DNA from: Mesocentrotus franciscanus
Lineage: Eukaryota > Echinodermata > Echinoidea > Camarodonta > Strongylocentrotidae
Length of the DNA stretch: 64,000 bases
Reading direction: 5' to 3'
Assembly (NCBI GenBank): GCA_037976565.1
Contig: CP137668.1
Coordinates: 24,572,280-24,636,279, forward strand
The translations under genes were made by a program, and so were the position numbers. This document shows, in pieces, positions 23,901-37,300 of this stretch (its first letter is position 1; each line of letters begins with the position of its first letter). Under the pieces are notes generated by a model. The model saw nothing but the letters and a program-made list of their open reading frames with translations, did not search any database and was not told the DNA's origin.

Positions 23901-26900
23901 TCTAAGTTTTTATTTCTTTTGCAATTTAATTAAAATTGTGTTTACCTTGATAGCGGCCTCATTTACAAGCACAAGTTGTTTCATAGAGGTCCTGGCCTAT
24001 TATGTACTCTGTATTCATGACTTGTATTTTTTATGATGCCAATTATATTGAATTGAAACTCTAGATAAAACCCATCAATAAAAAAACAAACATATGAAAC
24101 CAAAAAGATTAACCACCTCTCTAGCTTCTTAATGAAACTTTTTTTTTTAATTGAGTGAGTTTCTCTTCGTCAGTGGCATTGTATACAAATTCTCTTTATT
24201 CTACCAGAAACTAGCAATGAGAGTTTATGATATTTCTGTGCTCATCATGGGTGTATAATACCACTTCATGTTTCTATTCTTTGATGAAGAGTTTCTGTCT
24301 TTTGTTGTCAAACAAAATCGATGCAATAACAATTACTAAGAACTACAGTTTGACAGAAGATAAATCACAAATCGAAAGTGGAACTTCAAGTTTCTACCTC
24401 AGATTTAACCTACTTTATTAGGCCTTCATGTTCATTTTCTTTAAAACAGCTTTGTATTTAGGCTAGAATTAAATTTCCATGGTCTTCCGCCTTTTCAAAA
24501 TGGCCAACCAGTCATGCATGATACCATTTTCAATCTACATATCTGTAGAAATAGCAAAAGATGGATTTGATATCACTTTAAATTCATTCCACTAAAAGGG
24601 CCTATACAATGGCACACACATTGTACCAACATGAGAGAGTCAACATAGTATCTGCAGAAACAACTCATATTCATACCTAAATGTTGAACATATTAATTCA
24701 TTTCAAAAACTGATGTTATGAACAGATATTACACATGATGCACATAAGATTCATGGCTACTACACTCAAATAGCAACTGGCTTATAAAGCACTTTATTCT
24801 TATTACCTAGTTTGGAAGGCAAATAAAACTACACTCGGCAAACAAAGAAAGTGGACACTATTTATAATTAAGATTTTCAAATGTTAACACTTATCTTTAA
24901 GATAGATAATACATTAAGCCCCTTTAGGACGATATATAAATGGAATCATATAACAATAAATGAGTCTCTGAAAAAAAACTGCAAGAATGGGGCATCTGGC
25001 CATTCAAATGTTGATGAGCATTTCCATTTTGTAGAGTCTAATTAAAAACAATTAACAACAAAAAACCCGGAAAAAAAAACATGAGAAACAAAAAATGAGA
25101 TGCATCTTGACCATACTTGTCAAAACTATGCAGCCCTGAGAACTCAAGAGCTCAACCCTCTTCATTGTTTCTCATTCTTTGTTTTCATTGTTCAACAAGA
25201 ATATCTTACAGTTCTAAACTTGATCTTAATTGATGTTGGTAGAGTATTAAATTTCCTTCAATGTCATATATATATATATATTTAATTATATTTTCTTGAC
25301 AGTTTATATGGAAATGTTGAACATTAAAGAGTTTACACTCTCTTTTTTTTGGCTGAGTGTTTCGATTATAATGATTGCTGGGTGTAGGGAAAAGAAACCA
25401 ATTATGATAATTTGCCCAAGACTATTTTTCATCTGGTAAATGATTTTGAAGAACTTTCATTTCCATATATATTATCCCCAAACATACTTTTGTCCTGTAT
25501 GTTACCAACATCATCATTACCTTACACACTAAGAAATAAGGGTACAATTCTGCTACAATAGCAGCACCCTCTGCCAAATATGTGTAGGTGGATGCAAATC
25601 CGTACCCCAATTGCACCCTTATTTCTTAGCGTGTATAGGTATAACTGATGGTTGAATCTATGTTGACAGCCATGGGGTGTAGCATGAGTCCACCCAATAA
25701 GGAAGCATTCACGCGATCGGGGAGGGCACTGGTCTCACAATTAATTTGCCAATTTGCAGAACTACTGATTACAGGAGGATGGGGGAAGTGATCCAGGCAT
25801 CTTCCTCGTTCTTTCCCACTTCCCCCTTCCCCATTCCCTTTCTCTCTCTTTTTTATTGCTTTTTCTTTCATTTTATTATTTTTCAGTCTGAGGGGAAGAC
25901 CCATGGCCCATGCCCTTCTAAAGCTACACCACTTTTATTGCCTTTTCTTTCATTTTATTATTTTTCACCATCTGAGGGGGGAGGACACATGCCCTTCTAA
26001 AGCTACGCCACCGCTGACAGCCCTATACCAATGGTTGAATCAGACCACATAACAAGGAAGATGACAAATTCAATGTTTAATTTTGTTAATTTGACATTGT
26101 TCTTGGTAATGTATGAGAGCACAACTGTTCAATACCTTGGCTTTGCCCAATTTCAATGATATATAACTGGAGCAGTCAACACAACGAATCTCTGGTCAAA
26201 GATTATCTCTACAGAAATATGCCAATTGGCATACCATTTGTGAAACAATGAAACAATAAAACATGACTGCTTTGTTTAATGAGTGGTATTCATTATGTGA
26301 AGAAGCCAAGCACAATGACAAACAGCTAGGGCGGGGGTAGATTGTCCCTTGTCAACATACCCTTGTAGACTTAATTAGCCCTGATTAAACTCATGTGTTA
26401 CAACAAGAGATTAAATGATAAAAACTACCGAAAAAACATCCCACATAATGTAAGTCAAATTCATATCGAATCCATGTACATGATCCATGTTTAGTTGAAG
26501 TCTTTACTAAACACATAGATGAATCATGAAAGTACATGCCAACAATTTTTGTGTGTGTGTGTATGAATGACATCACCGAAAATCTACAGTCTGAAATACG
26601 TCTATTTGCTGATGATTGTATTTTATACAAAGTCGTTAATAACCTATCCGATTGTGAGAATCTACAGAAGGACATTCATCAACTTGAGAAATGGGGGGAT
26701 GAGTGGCAGATGAAGTTTAATGCTAAGAAATGTTTTGTCATGAATATGACCAACAAGAGGAAGAAGTTGAGATTCCCTTATACTCTTCATGCCCAAATCC
26801 TGGATCCAGTTGAACATCACCAATACCTTGGAGTCTTCCTAACCCACAAATACAAGTGGGATTTCCAGTATGCTCACATTACCAAGAAGGCTAACAGGGT

Positions 26901-29900
26901 TCTTGGAATGTTAAGGCGTAATCTTAGAGGTTGTTCGAGAACCATCAAGAGCACTGCTTATCTTGCGTTAGTAAGACCTCATTTAGAGTATGCAGCTAGT
27001 GTCTACGACCCTATGAGGCCAAGTACATCAAGCAGCTGGAAATGGTCCAACGTCGTGCTGCCAGATTTGTCTGCAATAATTACAACCAACGTGCTAGTGT
27101 CACAGACATGTTGAGGGATCTGGATTGGGACCCCTGGAACATCGGCGAGAAGTTGCAAGACTCGCCCTCATGAAGCAGATCCAGAGCGGACAATCTGCCA
27201 TCCTGAAGACCCTAACACCTCTTGCTGTTACTAGATCCCGTCGTTCCTCAACCAGCAATACCCAACATTTGAAACAAACGTACTGCAGGACAGACTTCTT
27301 CAAGTTCTCCTATTTTCCTCGTCGCAAGGACTGGAATAAGTTACCTGATAGCGTTATCAACACGGGATCAATTGATTCCTTTAGGTCCCATGCGCTACAA
27401 TTCCGAAAAGATCGCTCTATTCCATGACCACGTGCCTCGTTTCCGTGTCTTTATATGGACTAACAAGTCTGTCGACATGTATTGAAGAAGAAGAAGAAGA
27501 TGAAGTATATCCCAAATTTTGGTCAAGAATTTACTGAAATGTACTAGGTGTTACATTTGGGCTACAGTGCAAACTTGATAAACTGTTGTTAAGGGTAAAC
27601 TCATTAAGAAAAACAAATATAGGGTCCAATGTTTCTCATCAAATTAATTTTGTAGATAACTACATAACCCCAAAATGAGGCAAATTTCTCTTATAACAAA
27701 TATTTATATATTTCTAATCTACATAACAAATATTTTGCTTGTAAGTTTCTTGTACACTTAAACCACATGAAGTATGCATATTATGCTAACAGGGATTCAC
27801 AACTGAGAAAGCATCAAAATGTTCATGAAACTGAAAGACGTAACAAGTATGATTGTGCAGAAAATTGGTTTGCAAAATACTATGTTGAAGTTTTTCAGTT
27901 GGCGGTTAATTGATGTCGTCTGTCATCTACTTCTTTATCAAATGCAAAACATACTTGCTCTTCAAATTCCTGATTTCAAAATAATACTTCAATAAACAGG
28001 TATTGGAAATCAATAACTACCATTGCATAAAACAATCAAATCAAATCAAACTAAATAAAATAACATAAAATCAAACCAAATCAAATCGAATCAAATCAAA
28101 TATCAAACAAGCCATTTCACTGAAATCTGTATAGGCAAAACTTGTTTTTAAACTACTGTAGATCCAAATTACACAGTAGCCTAATCATGGGGAAATTCCC
28201 TTTCAAGACCCGATTGAACAATGATTACTGTCCCACCCTGATAATAAAATGATAATTTGTGTTCTCTTGTAATGTTTAAGATACATAGAAAAAGACTTTT
28301 ATGTAAGATCAACAGGATTATTAGTTTATTACTATCTTGGAAGTCACCAAAGATCAACAAAAATCCAAAAATATATCATAAAGTTCTTAGAATACATCCA
28401 CACAGGGGACACTTTGAAATTTGATGTCTGTTGATCTAAGACTACTATTAACTAAACAGTACAAAGGTCACAGAGGTGGCAAATAGATTTGTATTGCCTG
28501 GATAGCAGTGGAGCATTGAAGTGCAAAGTTTTTTTGTACAGCATTTCAAAGGGAAGAAAATGAGCCCTCCATCTGATGAGCAAACTTTGAAATAAATTTC
28601 CTGATGGGATGTGAAAAACAGAGACACTTTCTCTTTTTCTTGGCCTGTCAACGATGTTATTGCTGGCAAATTTGTGTGGATATTTTAATATGAAATTATG
28701 AATCCTCATATGTCCCTCAAAAAAAAAAATCCTAGCAATTCCTCTCATCTCACATTCGATGTTCATTTAACCATGATGATTTCAGAAACTTGGAAAGGTC
28801 TCACACAAGATGTTGTTGAAGTTCCCCTACCTATCAAGGGGCAGGCATTAATTGCCAACACCTCTGAGAGGCTGTAGCAGCATTTAGAAGATTGTCACCT
28901 GTCTAGAGTGGTAATATTCCTGGTCATAAAACTGTATGGTGACTGACTATATCTTATCAAAATATATGAGATACCCTCCAATCTCCATATAGGTCCCTTA
29001 TCATTACAATCAATTTTATGTTTCCACCATATTATCACATTTCTCAAAGTCCTTCTGAAAGATTGAATAAAACAAACTCATGTTTTATCATTTGATTAAA
29101 TTGATTATATTGATTTCAGTGATAATTGCCTATTCATTTGAAAGTTTGATACAAATGTATTTTTTCCTCAGTCAATTTTTGTTATATTAAAGCCACTTGC
29201 CAGCAGGAGCACTTTTAGGATTTGTTGTTGTATAAGTGCTATTTTCTCAGTGATATTTGAGTATCATAATTATTACTATTATTATTTAACCAAAGATCTT
29301 AATCTATTCACCAGAGCTGTTTTCCAATTTACCAGAGCTAAATCGCTCTCTGCTCATGAGCATTTTCTTGCTGGTTCTAATAGTATTAAATTGTGGTCTA
29401 CATTGATTTTTTCAAATGTCCTGATATGTACATTTGTCTGGTGAAGAGGGCTGTATTCAATACTATGAGTGATTGAATGACTTGACGATTCCTTTCATCA
29501 GAGTGCTAACAATATAAGTTTGAGCAGCGCCGTAGCCAGAGTTTGATGTTTGGGGGCACATACATGTAATTGATCGACGTCCTGGGGAGGGGTCTATGAG
29601 GAAGTGTGTACGATCTTGGAAATTTTTGGGGGGCACGTGCCCACCCCGTGCCCCCTGGCTACGTGCCTGAGTTTGAGCAAATATATTAGCGACCGGACTA
29701 GACCTAAATGAGGGGCTTCTTGAAAGATTAATGCCTTACTAAAAATAAGTACTAGCGCATCAACTTAGCTTCGAACATAGGACCTTCCAGTTATAAGACC
29801 ACTGTTCTACCACTGAGCCAGTTTATTTCCCCTCTATTCTTAGTAAAGGAGAGGTATGATTTCAATTATTGTTTATATGTTTTCACTGTTTATATGTATA

Positions 29901-31354
29901 TATATATATATATATATAATATAATAAAATAAGTATTAATGCAATATATTTTGATGAAACACCTTCTTCAAATGGGACTATGGATCTTTTAGCCAATGAC
30001 CTATGTACTTGTACAAGCATTATCATTCATTGATGAGGGTGAACAAAGCCATGTCCTAATTTCATTTCCTGCTATTTGATGGTGGTGTCAAATGATCATT
30101 TTGTTTCAAATCTGAAAATTGCTTATACTTATGTAAACAATGATATGGAAGCCTGAAGGTCATCAAAACTTTATGAAATTACCATTTCCACAAAGCCCTG
30201 TGAAAGTGTTTATATTTAATATGTATACAATGGATCAAAACGGTCACCACAACCCGTGTGTCAACAAATTATTTTTGTTAGATAATTTCCTTTTCAGTTT
30301 CATTTCATTTTATAGTCTGTAACAGTCAAATATGGGGACAGCCAATAATAACCAATGGAGTGGAAATCAGACTTTGGACCAATAGTAAATTTCTTTTGAT
30401 CACTTCATTGATCCTCCAAACATATTTTTCAGCATACTCAAAACAAAACCATGCACACAAAGATATACTACAATACAAAATGTGAATATTGGGTCGACTA
30501 ACTAGTCCTGCAAATATGATATTGTATGAAGTGTAACCAAACAACAAACCAAGCAAACTCTACGGCGGTGGCCTTGTCCCAATTTATAATTTTTCTACTA
30601 TACATAATTTGAATAATTGTGCATTGTTTAGGCTTTTTCATACCATAGGAAATAGGAAATGATTACACATTTCCTTGTATTGCAGATCCAGCGCTTCACA
30701 TGAAATGGTATTTGATGATAATTCAGGCCATGTACTGCTACAGCAAATTGTGACAAAAAGTAGTAAATCAGAAAAGTGTACATGGCTACATTATCAAAGC
30801 TCATAAGAAGAATATAGTCCTTCAAAATGAAGGATAGAATTCAACAACTGAACTTGATCATCTACATAAACCAACATGCATTGAACCATGTTTCTGCCGA
30901 TTAAGATTCTTTCAAGCCCAGTTTTATACATAAATGGATGCTAGGTAAAAATGAAAGACAAATTATTACTTCATAATTCATATAAATATAATAACAACAA
31001 TTTTAACTTAGAGGCATATATTGACAGATTTCTGGTATACAACGTTCGTTCATGCAAGTGATGTAAGCAAACATCGACATAATGATCAAAGAGTACCCTT
31101 GAAAATGTTTTCATACTGTTTTATTCTTTCGTTTTTGTGCTGAATATTGGCCTACACTGCATCATCTATTCTCCTCAACCAGGAGGGTGAATTAAGTTCC
31201 TTGATGCAACTCAACTCCTTCATGTATTGGTATGAACACTGTGTGTAGCCACATGCTACCTATATTATCAAAAGACGGGGCTTAAATATTGAAGACATCG
31301 TTTCATATAGCCCGACTACTAATTGATAAGAATGATGGTTCAAGACCCTTAACA

Positions 31355-31393
<39 letters not shown>

Positions 31394-34300
31394 GAGGGAG
31401 AGAGAGAGAGAGAGAGAGATAGAGAGAGGGAGAGAGAGAGAGAAAGTACAGATGACAAGTAGAGAGTAAGAGGTTCAAAGTGATAGTACAGAAAGTGAGA
31501 AAAACAGAATGTAAGTAATCGTAAACCATGTACATATCATGCGAGAGATATACGAAAGTTGGGACTCGGAGTAATGCAAGTGATAGTATATAAAGGGGAA
31601 GGGGGAGATATGTATGTATGTAGATAAAAAGGGAGAGAGGGAAAAAGAGAAAGAAAGATATATATAGAGGGAGGGAGAGAGAAAGAGAGAGATCGAGAGA
31701 GATCGATCGAGAGAGAGTTTTCAAGGAATTGTTACATGTACATATAATGCGAGAGATATACGAAAGTTGGGACTCGGAGTAATGCAAGTGATAGTATATA
31801 AAGGGGAGGGGGGGGGGGAGATATGTATGTAGATAGATATATTAAGATAGAAAGAGAGAGAGGGAAAAAGAGAAAGAAAGATAATACAGTCAAACCTGTC
31901 TGTAGCGACCGCCCAAGGGAAACACAAAAAGTGGCCTTTGTAGACAGGTTCCTTTAGTACATGTTTCAATGAGAAACCATTTTCAAGGGAAACAAAAATG
32001 TGGTCTTTGTAGGCAGGTGGTCTTTGTAGACAGGTGGTCACTAAAGCAGGTTTGACTGTACATATAATGCGAGAGATATACGAAAGTTGGGACTCGGAGT
32101 AATGCAAGTGATAGTATATAAAGGGGAGGGGGGGGGGAGACGTGTAGATAGATATATCAAGATAGAAAGAGAGAGAGGGGAAAAGAGAAAGAAAGATACA
32201 CATGTATATATATATAGAGGGAGGGAGAGAGAGAGTTTTCAAGGAATTGTTACCTTGTTTAGTTTGTTCCTTCCCATATGGTCAATTAAAAAGTTTGATA
32301 TTATTACCGGTAACATGAAAATGAAAATATGAAAGTGAAAACGAAATCCAAACTACTCACGCTATAGTTCATGTCCATATTAGAAGAAGGAAACACCACT
32401 TCACTCTCAAGCCTGAATTATTAAATCACCATTTAAAGGTACTATGTCCCATTTGCAAGCCCCAAAAATGAAAAGGTTAAATTCCAATGGCATTTGAAAG
32501 ATTATACTAATTTAGAACTTCCTTCAAAACGAAAGGGCTGGAAAATGTCTTTTTGTGGGAAAATAACGATGATTAGTTGTCGAATCGACATAAGTGATTG
32601 TAATCATTTATGTAAATAGTCTGATTTTCAGACCCTTGTACTGAATGGTCGTATGTTTTGTGCTGCGCAAAGATTCAATCAGTTTAATTTTGGCCATTAC
32701 AAGAAGTGGGTTATTGATGTAGACAAATGCTGAATGTACATGTACCTGTTCCAGCTCATTTTATGTATTTTATTACCAAGAAAAAAAGAAGTCAGTCACT
32801 CACTCAATAGTGTTCGACAGTAAAGTCTAGAAAGTAAACGGGTTTCCTTGCATAATTTGAATACTAGGACGTTGCTAACGTTTAAATTTCACAGATAGGA
32901 CATACATGACATATTCATGATTCCTGCAATGTTCTAATTTGAATGTTGATGTTGGCTGCAAAAGGGACATAGTATCTTTATAAGAGCGGGGGAGTGACCA
33001 CTTTTTTTCAAAATGGAAGATGATGAACCCTTTGAACATGATGGTTCAAACACTATAAAGGGAACATTTTTTTAATCTGACATTCTGAAAAAAGTGATCA
33101 CCCCTTGGTCCATTTAAACTCAGATTTGGTTTGGATGGGGGTGTGCGGCTGAAGAGTCTAAGCCTATACCCATTTTTAAGGGTCATTTTGGCAGAAAATG
33201 GTACCCATTATTAAGGACCTTTAATTTTTATGGGGGCATTTTGCATCTGGAATTTTCACTTTAGCAAGATTATGGGTGAGATATTATCCTGAAGAAAATA
33301 GTAAAGGCCAAGATCTGAATAGTGCGGGCACTTTTAGGGATTTTGCAGCACAAAATCATACCCCATGTTTAGGGATTTTTTGCAAAAAAGTAACCCATTA
33401 GAGCGGCACATCCCGTATACCGTATTAGGCGAGTTACCCCGAGTTTTCTGTTAAATTGTAAGCTTAAAGACAAGTTAGTCAACACAAAGTTCATCAGTTC
33501 TTATATGATTAATCGATTGCAGAATCAAGGAATTCATCATTTATCATTTTCAAATTGATTGGTTTGTTTATATTAACAAAGTGAAAGTATCAATAACAGT
33601 TCATCTAACAGATGAGTATGATATATATTCACTAAATGAAAGTATTGATAACCGTTCGTCTAATTATTCTTCAATATTTGTCAACAGTGGTTATAACAGA
33701 GTGGATATACGTCATATACGGTAGATAGGCCTGCGTGTAGGCACAGTTCCTAACTGCATGGTTTCAGTTTTACAATAGAGTATATACTCCACTCAGCTTT
33801 GGGACATCCATCCATTTCCTATTCCAAGAAGCCACAAAAATAATAAAAGAGGAAGTGTACACAGATTAAAGGGATTGGGTATCTTTGCCTCAGATAGTCA
33901 GATTCTAAACAAAATCCTGGATTTAGCTCATGCTGCAATCATAATAATAAACCTTTAGGTCAGTCAGGAATGTTTTACAAGCCGATCGCCTCTCTGATTA
34001 TCAAGATATTTATGACTGGAATTCGAAATTTCAAAAAAAGTTTTTTCCAATGGTTTTTATAGCACTACAGTCTACTGGGGGAAATGAGTATGGTAAAACC
34101 GGTCACTCAAAGATTTTTAATTTTTTATACCGTAATCATTTTGAAGCGCAATTTTTTTAGGGCTTCAATATTACACCATATCACAGACACTGATATGCAC
34201 CTCAGATTCGTAAAACTGGAAACATTGTTAAACGATGCCTTTAAAGGTCTATTTTTGGTGGGCGTTTTCCAACTGTTTTAAAGGAAACAAAGAAAATCAG

Positions 34301-37300
34301 CAGAGGTCAATTTCTCTTTCAAACACTTCCTCAATGCCCTTCAAACATAATTTTCAAGCAATTAATTACAATGCAAATACTTTTATTTTCATTTAAATGT
34401 GAAGTAGCTTTATGAAAGGATGCACAAAGATAAGCTGTAGGCCTAATTACCATTTGTGACAATCTCTGATTCGTCTCATAGCATTTCCTCTCAACCAGTT
34501 TCATATACATACACTCTAAAAAGTAAAAACTAAAGTGCCATATTTGTATGCACCTGAAGGGCAGTATATAGCTTTTTTGTTGCTGATTTAGCACCAGTGC
34601 AGGTTCTACCTGGTACAGCACCCACAAAATTGCTAGTAATTTTGCACTAAGCCTCTAAGGGTGCTATTTTTAGCACCAGGAGAGCTAGTTTCAGCACTTG
34701 TTAAGTGTCCGTATAGTGAATGCACTATCAGTGCTTCTTTAGCACCAGTGCTACCTGGTTCAATACCCAAAGGTGCTACTAATTTTACACTTTAAGCGTG
34801 CTGATGAACAGACATATGGCTATTAACAGCACCTAGAGTACGCATTACATGAAATTTACATACTTGTTTTTTCTTTTTTATCATGATTAAAAAGGGTTTG
34901 TAAATCATAAGAGGTAGTAAAATTAACAATTACAAACTAACTGACTGATTTCTTAATCATTTTTTTGTTTGTTTATGAGCCGAGACGCTGACTGAGATAA
35001 TACAGTAGATCAATTTATTTGAAGTAGACAAAAACCTTTAAAAATTGTATTTTCTTCAAACAATATGCAAATGATATGCAAAGTTGTCATAGCTCTTCAG
35101 GTGCTAATTCATTGGCCTCATTGATTCCCTTGGCTCAGCACTTGTTTTTAGCACCCAAAGCTTTTGTCAGAAATGGCACTTTAGGTGCTAAAATTTAGCC
35201 CGACAAGTGCAACTCCTTACGCAGCACCTGTATTTTAGCACTTCATTTTTTTTTATAGTTTAAGGCCTACCGCATGAGGTCTCATGAACAATTTTCATCT
35301 ACTTTCCCACTTTACCTTCTTGCCAGTTTGTCTATATCAAAGCCACAATAATTATTAGCCATTTAGGATATTTGCCAGTTTGTCTAATATCCATTTGGTC
35401 CCATAAAAACAATGTTGGTATTCCTGTCAAAGATCACAGGAGGCTTTGCTATATACAAAACAGCTCTTGAAGAGCACATAATAGAGGAAATTTGAGTTGA
35501 ATGACATTCAGGAATGCTGCTTAATACAGCTATATTATTCCAATGGATGTAGGCTTTTCCCATTACAATTTAACAATAGCTATCAACTAGACCAACAGTT
35601 AAAATGGACTTAGGATGAAATGCTGCATTCTGCCTTGGAGGTGACTAAAATGATAATTCACCCTTATCTTTCTCATCTTCAGATAATGGCAGACACAACA
35701 ATACATTTAAAGATCAATTTCTTCAACAACTTAGGAAAGCGCTCACAAAAAGCAACGCTGTCTGTGTCTGTTCAGTCTTCCTTGTATTTTGTTACCTCTT
35801 CCTACATACTTCCCTTTCATTGCCATTGGCTGAAAAAATTTGCTGCACTTTAAAACATTAGTTTCGATGTTGACTGACTTCCTTAGAAAACCCATACAAG
35901 GATTTCCTGACACTTTGTGACAATGAAGCAGTGCTTGATCTAATGGCTCACTTAGATCACTTATGTTTGAAGAAGAAAAGTAAAGTAAAATGCAATTGAA
36001 ACGTTGATGAAAATGGGATTAATCTTAGTTGATTGAGAGACCAACAACTCAAGTACATTGGTGTCATGATAACATATCATACTAATGAATCTTTAAAAAA
36101 AATGGTTATTGATTCAATGCTTTTCAAGTTCAAGCAATTTTTTTGTACAATTAATCATTCTGACCATACAGTATGTTCACTTCATAATCTTGTTTTATCT
36201 AACTTTGTTTCCTTCTTGCATTACATAGTTCACAATGTCTGCCGAGAACCTGAATGGTGTAAACTTATAGCAATTGACATAACATATATTGCTATTAGAG
36301 TTAACACCTTCTGGCTCTCAGCATAATTACATGTAGTGTATGTCAAGTTTGATATCTATAGGCCTACGGAACAATCGGTAATGACAGTAATCTAAGGGTA
36401 TAATCTCTATTTGATATAAGTGCAGTTTCACTACAAGGGCGTAGAATTCATCCATATTTTTTTCTTCTGGGGCGTGTTTCATCAACTAAAATCGATTTCG
36501 ATTTTAAAAATTGATTTTAGGCCCTTAAAATCAATCGGATCGATTTTAAGATCGATTTTAGGGCTTAGTGAAACACCCCCCCTGAATTGTAGCCTGTTCT
36601 GGGCTTGTTTGCACCAGCCGAATCGGAATTGAACTCTGAAATAATTAACAAATATATGTACACAGAGAAGAAATCACTAACATACAGTCACATACAAAAG
36701 GATACTCTCAACATATCAATTTTTGTCTTCATATTTCTATTTTGATGCTTATTCCTCAAAAAAAATGTTTCCTAAATTAAATGTATGAATGTATACTTTG
36801 AGTAATGAAGGGCATTTTTTCCTTCTAACCCCAAGGAAAATATTGATATTATGGTAAATGCATTGATACATTCCATTAAAAAGCAATTTTACAGGAGGCA
36901 GAACATGTGCAGTTTTATTTTATCATAGGAAGTTCAAAACTGCAACTGCTGCAAGTTTTCAAACCTGAAAGTATAGTACATGGTGAAATCACAGAAAATT
37001 ATTATCTTAAAATGTGATTGTTTGTGATCATTTAATTAAAAACAATTCTCAGATTTCTAATGTATTTCATTTTGTTAAAAAAACCTCACTATTAAATAGA
37101 AAAAGACCATGGATATGTAAGAAGCCTTTCTTGATCATTTTCAATTTCTTTACTTCTTCTCCTAAACTTTTCCACCTCCTTCTTGTTCTTATCATTATTC
37201 TTTTCTCCTCCTTCTCCTCCCCTCCTTTGTTTCCTCCTTGCTGTTTTTTCCTCCTCATCCTTCTTGTTCTTCTTCTTCTCCTCCTCCTCCTTCTTCATCT

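Noticed and set aside
29735..29830. Functional tRNA gene on the minus strand
   Set aside because: Boxes match but acceptor and T stems do not pair and the anticodon loop is not seven bases.
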